From positions 558,001-622,000 of the forward strand of contig NZ_FWFF01000001.1 in the NCBI RefSeq assembly GCF_900163715.1: a DNA stretch of 64,000 nucleotides, in the 5' to 3' direction. This DNA is from Brevibacterium yomogidense (GTDB lineage: Bacteria > Actinomycetota > Actinomycetes > Actinomycetales > Brevibacteriaceae). A program made the translations under genes and the position numbers. Each line of letters starts with the position of its first letter. Position 1 is the stretch's first letter. Below, piece after piece: positions 42,263 to 50,228 of the stretch. The notes below the pieces were generated by a model. That model searched no databases. It worked only from the letters and a program-made list of their open reading frames with translations, and was not told the DNA's origin.

Positions 42263-43263
42263 GGTCGGCGTCGTCCGCGCGCACCGTCCCGACCTTCACG
42301 GGCGACCTCGCGGCGGACGACCTCGGCCAGACGCTGCTGCACGAGCACCTGTTCGTGCAGCAGCCCGAGGTCGACCGCGCCCTGCCGGATGACGGGTGGG
42401 AGGAGGACCGAGGAGTGCGCGACGCAATCGCCCACCTCGACCTCCTCCACGACAGGGGGGTGAGCACGGTCGTCGATCTGACGGTGCCCGGGCTGGGGCG
42501 CGATGCGGCTCTGGTGGCACGAGTCGCCTCGCGCACGCGCATGCGGGTCGTCGCGGCGACCGGCTGGTACACGCATGACGTGCTGCCGACCTTCTTCCGC
42601 CTCAACGGTCCGGGTCGGCTGGTCGACGGCCCGGACCGGCTCGCCGAACTGTTCGTCGGAGACGTCACGCAGGGGATCCAGGGCACCGGCGTGCGCGCGG
42701 GGGCGCTCAAGGTCGTCTCCGACGTCGACGGCATGACCGACGACGTGCACCGCGTGTTCGCGGCCGCCGCCCTCGCGCACCGGGAGACCGGAGTGCCCGT
42801 ATTCACGCACTCGCATGCGCCTTCGCGCGGGGGCCTCGAGCAGCAGGACGTGCTCGAACGGGCTGGTGTCGGGCTCGACCGCGTGGTCATCGGACACGCC
42901 GGTGACTCCGATGACCTCGACTACCTGCAGGAGCTCGCCGCCCGGGGATCCTTCCTGGGCTTCGACCGCTTCGGCATGGAGCACATGGCGACGGACGCGC
43001 AGAGGATCGAGATGCTGCTCGCGCTCCTGGAGAGGGGCCTCGCCCCGCAGATCGTCCTGTCGCACGACGCCGCGATCTACAGCCGCGTCACTCCACCCTC
43101 GTGGCGACGCGAGCACACGCCGCACTGGACCATGCACCATCTGCACGATCGGATCCTCCCCCTGCTGCGGCAGAAGGGGGTCGGTGACGGTGAGATCCGT
43201 ACGATGTTGAGAGACAACCCCCGCCGCGTACTGGTGGGACCAGGGAACGAGGGCCAGCGATGA
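42259..43263 (+). CDS. Phosphotriesterase-family metal-dependent hydrolase
   Basis: 334 residues from TTG 42259, which overlaps the dctP stop (TTGA). Metal-site residues of the amidohydrolase/PTE family are in place: HEH at 28-30, a candidate bridging Lys in GALKVVSD, THSH, GHAGDSDD and a late Asp in LSHDAAIY. Relatives include lactonases and esterases as well as true phosphotriesterases. In a hydroaromatic-acid operon a lactonase or ester hydrolase role, for example on quinate lactones or esters, is plausible but not shown. Confidence 0.85.
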   Translation: MRSASSARTVPTFTGDLAADDLGQTLLHEHLFVQQPEVDRALPDDGWEEDRGVRDAIAHLDLLHDRGVSTVVDLTVPGLGRDAALVARVASRTRMRVVAATGWYTHDVLPTFFRLNGPGRLVDGPDRLAELFVGDVTQGIQGTGVRAGALKVVSDVDGMTDDVHRVFAAAALAHRETGVPVFTHSHAPSRGGLEQQDVLERAGVGLDRVVIGHAGDSDDLDYLQELAARGSFLGFDRFGMEHMATDAQRIEMLLALLERGLAPQIVLSHDAAIYSRVTPPSWRREHTPHWTMHHLHDRILPLLRQKGVGDGEIRTMLRDNPRRVLVGPGNEGQR

Positions 43264-43907
43264 CCACGAACGACTCCGAGGACGTGCCGGCGCGTCAGCG
43301 GGATGCCGAGCGCACGAAGCGCGAGCTGCTCGAGGTGGCGACCACGGTGTTCGCCGAGGTCGGCTTCGCGGGTGCGCGCGTGGACGAGATCGCTGCCCGC
43401 ACCAGCACGACGAAGCGGATGATCTACTACTACTTCGGCGGCAAGGAGCAGTTGTACACCGCAGTGCTCGAGAAGGCCTACCGCGGGATCCGCACGGCCG
43501 AGCGTGAGATCGATGTGGCCGAACTGGGCCCCGCTGACGCGCTGCGGGCACTGGCCGAGGCGACGTACGACCACCACGTGCAGCACAGCGACTTCATCCG
43601 GCTCGTGATGATCGAGAACATCCACCACGCGCAGTTCCTCAAGAGGATCGACACCCTGGGCGAACTCGGTCAGCCCGCCGTCGACGTGCTCGAGCAGATC
43701 ATCGCCCGCGGGCGCGCCGAGGGCGTCTTCCGCGACGACATCGAACCGTTCGACCTGCACATGCTCATCAGCTCATACTGCGTGTTCCAGGTGGCGAACC
43801 AGCACACCTTCGGCCATCTCTTCCAGCGCCGGCTGCTCGAGGAGCCGATGGCGAGCCGGGCCCGCGCGATGATCGGCGACATCGTGGTGCGCTGGGCCGC
43901 GGCTTAG
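43260..43907 (+). CDS. TetR-family transcriptional regulator
   Basis: 215 residues. The helix-turn-helix is near 18-65 (LLEVATTVFAEVGFAGARVDEIAARTSTTKRMIYYYFGGKEQLY), followed by an all-helical ligand domain with His-rich stretches (TYDHHVQHSDFIRLVMIENIHHAQ). It ends the operon with an ATGA overlap. It is the natural candidate to bind the shared 20-bp operators before quiC and dctQ and to release them when the substrate is present. This is inference from position. Confidence 0.9.
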   Translation: MTTNDSEDVPARQRDAERTKRELLEVATTVFAEVGFAGARVDEIAARTSTTKRMIYYYFGGKEQLYTAVLEKAYRGIRTAEREIDVAELGPADALRALAEATYDHHVQHSDFIRLVMIENIHHAQFLKRIDTLGELGQPAVDVLEQIIARGRAEGVFRDDIEPFDLHMLISSYCVFQVANQHTFGHLFQRRLLEEPMASRARAMIGDIVVRWAAA

Positions 43908-43920
43908 CCGGGTCGCGGTT

Positions 43921-43970
43921 CAGCCGGGCTGTGGCCCCGGCCAGGCTGTGGCTCAGCCGGGCTGTGGCCC
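43921..43970. repeat. Direct repeat between convergent genes
   Basis: A 17-base sequence (CAGCCGGGCTGTGGCCC) occurs at 43921-43937 and 43954-43970, with a partial copy between. The segment is very GC-rich and can form several hairpins, so it may end transcription from both sides. Confidence 0.6.
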
Positions 43971-43998
43971 AGCCGGTTCGCGCCCCGGCCGGCAGGCC

Positions 43999-45753
43999 TC
44001 ACTCCACGAGCTTGCCGTCCTGGGATACGTCCCGCATGAGGGCCGCGATCTCTGCGGGGGCCTCGGCGAGGGGCTCCCGCTCCACACGGCCGGGACCGGC
44101 CCACACGAGGTTCACCCGCATCGCGGGGTCCTGGTCCGGGAAGTCCGCACGGTTGTGGCAGCCGCGGGTCTCGCGACGCTCCAGTGCGCACTCGAGCGTC
44201 GCCCGTGCCGCGAGCAGCGACGACTTCAGGTCGAACGCGTGCGCGAGGTCCTGATAGCCGGCTTGGTCGGGGTGCACCCCGATGTCCGCGCTGCGGGCCT
44301 CGATCGCGGTGAGCTCGTCGAGCCCCCTCCGCAGGCCCGCCTCATCGCGGACGACCCCGCAGTGCTCGGTCATCGTGTCGCGCACCGCCCGCTGGAGGGC
44401 GCGGATGTTCTCCGTGCCGTCGGCGGTGAGTAAGTCGGCGAGCTCCGCGCGGGCGGCGGCCACCGCCTCGGGCGACCTGGTCTGCACGACGATGCCGCGA
44501 TGGTGGCGGGCGGCGGCCTCGCCGGTGATCCGGCCGAACACCAGCAGCTCGATGAGCGAGTTGCCGCCCAGGCGGTTCGCCCCGTGCAGGCCGGACGCCG
44601 CCTCGCCGATCGCGAAGAGGCCGGGCACGTCGGTGCTGTGGTCCTCGGGACGCACCCACACGCCGCCCATCGAGTAGTGGGCAGTGGGCGCGATCTCGAT
44701 CGGCTCCCGCGTGATGTCGAGCATCTGCAGCTCCATGAGCGTCTGGTAGACGCGGGGCAGGCGCTCCATGATCTGCTGCCGCGGCAGGTGCGACACGTCC
44801 AGCCATACACCGCCGTTCGCCGTGCCCCGGCCCTCCTTGATCTCCGTGTACGAGGCGAGCGCGACGCGGTCGCGAGTCGACAGCTCCATGCGCTCCGGGT
44901 CGTACGTGGACATGAAGCGCTCGCCCAGGGAGTTGCGGAGGATGCCGCCCTCACCGCGCGCGGCCTCCGAGACGAGGGTGCCGGCGTCGGCCTCCGGTTC
45001 GAGGATGCCGGACGGGTGGAACTGGACGAGCTCCGCATCGCGGATCCGACCGCCGGCCCCATGTGCGAGCCGGAACGAGTCGCCCGTGTTCTCGTTGCGA
45101 CGCGATGAGGTGCGGCGCCAGATCCGGTTGTGGCCGCCGCACGCCAGGATCACGGCGTCGGCGTAGATCAGATAGCGCTCACCCGTGTGCTCGTGGAAGC
45201 CGTAGGCGCCGAAGACCGCACCCTCGTCGTTCGTGAGCACCCTGGTGATGTAGACGTGCTCGAGGATCGGCACGCCCGTCTGCTCCGCGCGGCGCACGAG
45301 TGTCTTCTGGATCTCCAGGCCGGTGTAGTCGCCGGAGAAGGCGGTGCGCCGCCAGGTGTGGGCGCCGAAGAAGCGCTGGGAGATCCGGCCGTCCTCCTCG
45401 CGGGCGAACTGCATGCCGAAACGGTCCAGGTCCTCGATCCCGCGGGCTGCGCCCTGTGTGACGATCTCGACGGTGCGCGGGTCGGCCAGCCCATAGCTTT
45501 CCTGGAGCGTGTCCGCGGCGTGCTGCTGCCAGGAGTCCTGCGCATCGAGTGTGCCCAGCGCTGCGTTGATGCCGCCTGCCGCGAGCGTGGTGTGGGCGTC
45601 GTCGCGGGGCCGCTTCCCGACTGCGAGGACGTCGACTCCCTGCTCGCGCAGCTCGATCGCCGCCCGCAGTCCGGATCCTCCCGTCCCCACGACGAGGACG
45701 GAGGTGGAGATCTGGCGTTCGCGGGGCTGGGTGTGCGTGGTCGTCTCCGTCAT
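43999..45753 (-). CDS. FAD-binding fumarate reductase/succinate dehydrogenase-like flavoprotein without partner subunits
   Basis: 584 residues. The FAD motif VVGTGGSGLRAA is near 22-33. FFGAHTWRRTAFSGDYTG, FHPSGILEPEADAGTLVSEAARGEGGIL with STRDRVA, and TAHYSMGGVWV follow, with GLHGANRLGGNSLIELLVFG and a C-terminal helical domain, all as in SdhA/FrdA. No iron-sulfur or membrane-anchor subunit is adjacent, so it may be soluble or pair with distant genes. L-aspartate oxidase is less likely from the motif set. GGGAGG lies 6 bases before ATG 45753. It lies between the hydroaromatic and hydroxybenzoate arms, facing the former. Confidence 0.85.
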   Translation of the reverse strand: MTETTTHTQPRERQISTSVLVVGTGGSGLRAAIELREQGVDVLAVGKRPRDDAHTTLAAGGINAALGTLDAQDSWQQHAADTLQESYGLADPRTVEIVTQGAARGIEDLDRFGMQFAREEDGRISQRFFGAHTWRRTAFSGDYTGLEIQKTLVRRAEQTGVPILEHVYITRVLTNDEGAVFGAYGFHEHTGERYLIYADAVILACGGHNRIWRRTSSRRNENTGDSFRLAHGAGGRIRDAELVQFHPSGILEPEADAGTLVSEAARGEGGILRNSLGERFMSTYDPERMELSTRDRVALASYTEIKEGRGTANGGVWLDVSHLPRQQIMERLPRVYQTLMELQMLDITREPIEIAPTAHYSMGGVWVRPEDHSTDVPGLFAIGEAASGLHGANRLGGNSLIELLVFGRITGEAAARHHRGIVVQTRSPEAVAAARAELADLLTADGTENIRALQRAVRDTMTEHCGVVRDEAGLRRGLDELTAIEARSADIGVHPDQAGYQDLAHAFDLKSSLLAARATLECALERRETRGCHNRADFPDQDPAMRVNLVWAGPGRVEREPLAEAPAEIAALMRDVSQDGKLVE

Positions 45754-45961
45754 GGGGAGCCTCCCTGAGAGGGTCGTCGGCGGAGCCGCCGGATGGTGTG
45801 CGGCTCGCTGGACTCGACGGTACGGGCGCACGTCGCATCGAGGCAAGGGTCGCCTAAGTCGCTGAGTCGATCTGTCTCACTGTCTGGATGTGAGATGAGA
45901 CAGGGTGGTGTGACCTGCAGGGATGATGACTACGGACTGTAGTGGCTGTGGGGTGTGGACG

Positions 45962-46004
45962 GGGCGTCGCGAGGTGGCGGGCAGGGCGTCGCGAGGTGGC
46001 GGGC
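45962..46004. repeat. Perfect 21-bp direct repeat
   Basis: 45962-45982 and 45984-46004 are identical (beginning GGGCGTCGCGAGG) and one base apart. They lie upstream of the small membrane-protein gene, in the 272 bases after the flavoprotein gene. Confidence 0.7.
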
Positions 46005-46026
46005 GCTCCGTCACCAGGTGGCTGCG

Positions 46027-46200
46027 GTGAAATCGTGCAGATCCGCTTCGATCTTCGTGGCCTTCGGTGCGGCGGCACTCGTCGCCGCCGTGCTGCAGAT
46101 CGTGGTGCTGCGTCGGGCGGCTTCGACGCAGGCAGTTCCCGCTGCTCCTGACGCAGCGGTCCGATCGCGCGGGGAGGTGCGCGAAGAGGTGCGCAGCTGA
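46027..46200 (+). CDS. Small single-helix membrane protein (57 aa)
   Basis: GTG 46027 follows AGGTGG by 5 bases. The product has a basic start (MKSCRS), one membrane helix (SIFVAFGAAALVAAVLQIVVL) and a charged tail ending EVREEVRS. It sits 87 bases before the AAHS transporter on the same strand. I recognise no family; real but unproven. Confidence 0.45.
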   Translation: MKSCRSASIFVAFGAAALVAAVLQIVVLRRAASTQAVPAAPDAAVRSRGEVREEVRS

Positions 46201-46287
46201 TTGCGCAGAGGGACGCGGATGGCACAGACTCTGTGGGTTCGGTCTCATGGTGCGGCCTCGAGTCCGCAGCACACTCGAAGGAGAGCT

Positions 46288-47544
46288 ATGCATACGTCGT
46301 CGCGCGGCTGGATCGTGGTCCTCTGCTGGCTCACGGTCATGTTCGAGGGCTTCGACATCGTCGCACTCGGCGCCACCATCCCCATCCTCACGAATCCTGA
46401 GATCGGACACATGGGGGTCACCGCCGCGGATATGACGTTCGTGTCGACGATCTCGCTGGTGGGCGTGGCGATCGGTGCAGTCTGCATCGGCCCGATCGCC
46501 GACCGCCGCGGACGCAGGCTGCCGCTCATGGGCTGCGTGGCCCTGTTCTCCCTCTTCACGCTCCTCTTCCCGCTCATGCCGAACGTCGCACTCATGGGCG
46601 CAGCCCGGCTGGTCGCCGGATTCGGACTGGGCGCGTGCATGCCGATCGCCGTGACGATGATGCAGGAGTCCGCGCCCCAGGGTCGGAAGGCGAACGCGTC
46701 GACCGTGACGATGACCGGCTATCACGCGGGCGCCGTGCTGGCGTCGCTCGCCGCCCTCGTCTTCCACGAGCACTGGCACTGGCTCTTCTACCTGGGCGGC
46801 GGCCTGGGCCTGCTCGCGCTCATCCCGATGTGGCTGAAGCTCCCCGAGACCGCACCGCCGGCGATCGTCGGAGCGGCGGCGACTGCGAACGCGAGCCCCG
46901 CGGCGTCCGGTCCGAAGCTGGGCGTCCGCGACCTCTTCCGGGACGGTCGGTCACGCATCACCGTGGGCCTGTGGGTCGCGACCTTCATGGGCCTCATGCT
47001 GGTGTACGGCCTCAACACCTGGCTGCCGAAGATCATGGAACTCGCCGGATACAACGTGTCCAGCTCGCTCGTCATGCTGTTCGTGCTCAATGCGGGCGGG
47101 ATCATCGGGCTGCTGGTGGGCGGCCGTGTGGCGGACGCCCGCGGGATCAAGGGGACGATCCTCGTGTGGTTCGGCGTCTCCGCGATCCTGCTGGCAGCGC
47201 TCAGCATCCGGATCGCGGATCAGTTCGTGCTCAACGCGGTCATCCTCGTCACAGGCCTCTTCGTGTTCTCCTCGCAGGTGCTCGTGTACGCGTTCGTCGG
47301 CTACCTGTACCCGAAGACGCTGGTCGCCACGGGGATGGGCTTCACCTCCGGGGTCGGCCGGCTGGGTGCGATCCTCGGACCCCTGGCCACGGGTGTGCTC
47401 GTCACACTGAGCCTCGCCTACCCGGGCGGCTTCTACATGTTCGCGATCGCTGCGGTCATCGGGTTCCTCGCCGTGCTGGCGATCCCCAAGCCGCGGGCAT
47501 CGACGTCGAAGGAGCTCCACGCCCTCGAGCAGACGGAGGCGTGA
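46288..47544 (+). CDS. MFS aromatic acid:H+ symporter (AAHS family, PcaK/BenK-like)
   Basis: 418 residues, 12 helices. The start GWIVVLCWLTVMFEGFDIVALGATIPIL is the AAHS hallmark; the helix 2-3 loop is GPIADRRGRRLPL; GAARLVAGFGLGACMPIAVTMMQE and YGLNTWLPKIM also fit. It probably imports 4-hydroxybenzoate, protocatechuate or related acids for the downstream genes. AAGGAG lies 6 bases before ATG 46288. The aldehyde dehydrogenase follows on the same strand. Confidence 0.9.
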   Translation: MHTSSRGWIVVLCWLTVMFEGFDIVALGATIPILTNPEIGHMGVTAADMTFVSTISLVGVAIGAVCIGPIADRRGRRLPLMGCVALFSLFTLLFPLMPNVALMGAARLVAGFGLGACMPIAVTMMQESAPQGRKANASTVTMTGYHAGAVLASLAALVFHEHWHWLFYLGGGLGLLALIPMWLKLPETAPPAIVGAAATANASPAASGPKLGVRDLFRDGRSRITVGLWVATFMGLMLVYGLNTWLPKIMELAGYNVSSSLVMLFVLNAGGIIGLLVGGRVADARGIKGTILVWFGVSAILLAALSIRIADQFVLNAVILVTGLFVFSSQVLVYAFVGYLYPKTLVATGMGFTSGVGRLGAILGPLATGVLVTLSLAYPGGFYMFAIAAVIGFLAVLAIPKPRASTSKELHALEQTEA

Positions 47545-47620
47545 CGTGGAGCGCGAGGATGGTGGAACCAGAGTGCTTGACTGGGGAACGCTTGACGGAG
47601 GAACGAGGAAGGATCCGACC

Positions 47621-49078
47621 ATGACACTCATGGACACAGCAGTATGGGACGGACGCATCAGCTCGAACGGCTGGGTGGCAGGATCCGCCGGCGCACAGGA
47701 CGTCATGGAGCCGGCCACGGGGCAGGCGCTCGCGACTGTGGGGCTCGCGACGGGCGAGGACGTGCTGCGGGCAGCGACCTCGGCGGCCCGTGCCCAGAAG
47801 GAGTGGGCGGCGCGGACACCGGAGGAGCGCACGGCCGTGCTGCGCCGCGCCGGTCAGCTGTTCGAGGACCATGCGGAGGAGATCCAGCAGTGGATCATCC
47901 GTGAGGCCGGCTCGATTCCCCCGAAGGCGGGTCTGGAGACCCACATCGCGGCGAACGAGTGCTTCGACGCGGCCGCTCTGCCCCACCACCCGTTGGGCGA
48001 CGTGCTCGCGACGAACGAGGACCGCTGGTCGCTCGCCCGCCAGCGCCCCGTGGGCGTCGTCTCCGTCATCGCACCGTTCAACTTCCCGCTGATCCTGTCG
48101 ATCCGGGCAGTGGCGCCCGCGCTCGCCCTGGGCAATGCCGTGCTGCTCAAGCCGGACCCGCGCACCGCGGTCTGCGGAGGCGTCGCGCTGGCCCGCGTCT
48201 TCGAGGAGGCCGGCCTTCCCGAGGGCCTCCTCCACCTGCTGCCGGGCGGAGCGGACGTCGGCGAGGCGGTCGTCGCCGCGCCAGAGGTCTCCACCGTCGC
48301 GTTCACGGGCTCCACCGGTGCCGGACGCGCGATCGGCGAGACGTGCGGTCGGATGCTCAAGCGCGCTCACCTGGAGCTGGGCGGCAACAACGCGCTGCTC
48401 GTGCTGCCCGGTGCGGACGTGGACGCGGCAGTGTCCGCGGCCGCCTTCGGATCCTTCATGCACGCGGGGCAGATCTGCATGACGACGGGGCGCCACCTCG
48501 TCCACTCGTCGCTCTACGACGAGTACGTGGCGAAGCTCGCGGCCAAGGCCGACGGACTGCCGATGGGCGACCCGCACACGGAGCAGGTAGCCGTCGGACC
48601 GATCATCGACGACACGCAGGCGCAGCGCATCGAGGACATCATCACGGCAGCGGCGGACGCCGGTGCCACGGTCGCGGCCGGCGGCACCCGGGACGCCCGG
48701 TTCATCCGTCCCACCGTGCTCACCGGACTCGACCGCGACAACCGGGCGTGGGCGGACGAGATCTTCGGACCGGTCGCCCCCGTCATGTCCTACGACACGA
48801 TCGACGAGGCCGTCGAGCTCGCGAATGCGAACGAGTACGGACTGTCTATCGGCGTGCTCGGCGATGTGGGCACCGCGATGGACATCGCCGACCGCCTGGA
48901 GTCCGGCAAGATCCACATCAACGAGCAGACGGTCTCCGATGAGTCGCAGGCGCCCTTCGGCGGTGTGAAGTCGTCCGGCAACGGATCCCGCGTGGGCGGG
49001 GCGAAGGCGAACATCGACGCGTTCACGGAGACCCAGTGGGTCACGATGCGCTCGACGATCGCCCCGTACCCCTTCTGA
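47621..49078 (+). CDS. Aldehyde dehydrogenase, benzaldehyde/vanillin-type
   Basis: 485 residues. NAD(P)-dependent oxidation of an aldehyde to an acid. APFNFPLILSIRAVAPALALGNAVLLKPD, FTGSTGAGRAIG, catalytic Glu in LELGGNN and catalytic Cys in GQICMTTGRH are all present, with IFGPVAPVM and FGGVKSSGNGSRVGG late on. The short hydrophobic N-terminal set fits benzaldehyde/vanillin dehydrogenases. Next to an aromatic-acid transporter and pobA, it likely makes 4-hydroxybenzoate or a related acid from the aldehyde. AAGGA lies about 8 bases before ATG 47621. Confidence 0.9.
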   Translation: MTLMDTAVWDGRISSNGWVAGSAGAQDVMEPATGQALATVGLATGEDVLRAATSAARAQKEWAARTPEERTAVLRRAGQLFEDHAEEIQQWIIREAGSIPPKAGLETHIAANECFDAAALPHHPLGDVLATNEDRWSLARQRPVGVVSVIAPFNFPLILSIRAVAPALALGNAVLLKPDPRTAVCGGVALARVFEEAGLPEGLLHLLPGGADVGEAVVAAPEVSTVAFTGSTGAGRAIGETCGRMLKRAHLELGGNNALLVLPGADVDAAVSAAAFGSFMHAGQICMTTGRHLVHSSLYDEYVAKLAAKADGLPMGDPHTEQVAVGPIIDDTQAQRIEDIITAAADAGATVAAGGTRDARFIRPTVLTGLDRDNRAWADEIFGPVAPVMSYDTIDEAVELANANEYGLSIGVLGDVGTAMDIADRLESGKIHINEQTVSDESQAPFGGVKSSGNGSRVGGAKANIDAFTETQWVTMRSTIAPYPF

Positions 49079-49142
49079 GACCGCCGAGGTCCCGGTCTTC
49101 GAGACTCGGTCGCTCCGGCCGGTGCCGGGCTGGGCTTCCGAC

Positions 49143-49194
49143 GCGCCCGAGGTCCCGGTCACCGGAATGGTCCGGTGACCGGGACCTCGGGCGC
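49143..49194. terminator. Perfect 24-bp hairpin between convergent genes
   Basis: Arms 49143-49166 and 49171-49194 are exact inverted repeats around the loop ATGG (left arm begins GCGCCCGAGG). No T-tract. It lies between the aldehyde dehydrogenase and the IclR gene and should act on both strands. Short repeats reading GCGGTCAGT with TTCGGCCTC follow at 49195-49250. Confidence 0.8.
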
Positions 49195-49236
49195 GGTCAG
49201 TATTCGACCGCGGCAGTCAGTCCTCGGCCTCCGCGG

Positions 49237-50013
49237 TCAGTCTTCGGCCTCGGCGGCCTGTGCTCTCCGCAGCGCCAGCCGGATCGCGCGGGCACCGGCG
49301 GCCAGGGCCTCGTGGATGCGCTGGTCTGGCGGGGCCGTCTCCGTGTCGACGACGGCGCCCAGCGCGGCGACGACCTCGCCCGTGGGTCCGGCGATGGGGA
49401 CGGCGCAGCTGGTGGAGCTTGCGACCATGTGGCCCGGCAGCCGTGCGAAGCCCGTGCGGCGGGCCTCGTCGAGCACTCCGCGCAGCACGACGGGATCGGT
49501 GATCGTCGAGGACGTCATGCGGGCGAGGTCGCGGCGCAGGTAGGACTCGCGCACGTGCTCCGGCTGCTGGGCCAGCAGGATGAGGCCCGCGGCGGACGCG
49601 TGCGTGGGCAGGCGGCCGCCCACGTGCGCGATGTTCGGGCCCGCCTGGGGCGCGGACACCCGCTCGAGGAACAGCACGTCGGACTCCCGCATGATCGCGA
49701 GCTGCACGTGCTGTCCGATCTGCGCGTTCACCGCGAGCATGTGCGGGCGCGCGATGCGTCCCATCGACATCGTGTCCGATGCGCGGTTGGCGAGCTCCCA
49801 CATCCCCACTCCCACGCGGATCCGGCCGTCGGGATCGCGGTGGAGGAGGTCGTGGCCGATCATGTCGTCGACGAGCCGGTAGGCGGTCGACGTCGGCAGA
49901 TCGGCGCGGGCGGCGAGTGAGGAGAGCGTGAGATCCGGGTGCTGCGGGTCGAACGCGGACAGCACGCGCACGATGCGGTCCAGCACGGAATCACCGCTGG
50001 GGGAGTTCGCCAT
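49237..50013 (-). CDS. IclR-family regulator (PcaR/PobR-like)
   Basis: 258 residues. Winged-helix N domain (SVLDRIVRVLSAFDPQHPDLTLSSLAARADLPTSTAYRLVDDM) and IclR effector domain (QHVQLAIMRESDVLFLERV, LPTHASAAGLILLA, SCAVPIAGPTGEVVAALGAVVD). Divergent from pobA and the pca genes, so probably their 4-hydroxybenzoate- or protocatechuate-responsive regulator. The ATG lies 6 bases after a TAGTGT -10 box and only 1 base after a GGAGG, so the transcript is probably leaderless. Confidence 0.9.
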   Translation of the reverse strand: MANSPSGDSVLDRIVRVLSAFDPQHPDLTLSSLAARADLPTSTAYRLVDDMIGHDLLHRDPDGRIRVGVGMWELANRASDTMSMGRIARPHMLAVNAQIGQHVQLAIMRESDVLFLERVSAPQAGPNIAHVGGRLPTHASAAGLILLAQQPEHVRESYLRRDLARMTSSTITDPVVLRGVLDEARRTGFARLPGHMVASSTSCAVPIAGPTGEVVAALGAVVDTETAPPDQRIHEALAAGARAIRLALRRAQAAEAED

Positions 50014-50019
50014 GCCTCC

Positions 50020-50025
50020 ACACTA
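50020..50025 (-). promoter_or_regulatory. -10 box of leaderless IclR gene
   Basis: TAGTGT on the minus strand is followed by 6 bases and ATG 50013. GTTCA (50049-50053) and TGAAC (50081-50085) form an inverted pair in the divergent region that could be bound by the regulator. Confidence 0.5.
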
Positions 50026-50148
50026 CGGCGAGGCGCGCCGCGATTCTTGTTCAATGGGAAGAGGTGCGACGAGTGCGGAGTGAACTGGAACACTGTGAGG
50101 AGCTGTGGGCCGGGAGCCCCGACCGTCTCACGCGGAGCTCCACGGCTA

Positions 50149-50209
50149 CTCGACACGACCCGCTCTCGACCCGACTGGCCCCTCGATACGAAGGCCCCTC
50201 GACACGACC
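50149..50209 (+). repeat. Four CTCGAC/CTCGAT repeats every 16-17 bases upstream of pobA
   Basis: CTCGAY followed by mostly ACGA starts at 50149, 50165, 50182 and 50198. They fill the 80 bases before the pobA ribosome site. Regular phasing suggests protein-binding half-sites, for example for the divergent IclR regulator, or a leader repeat. Confidence 0.5.
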
Positions 50210-50228
50210 CCACCCCTCAGGAGGAGCA

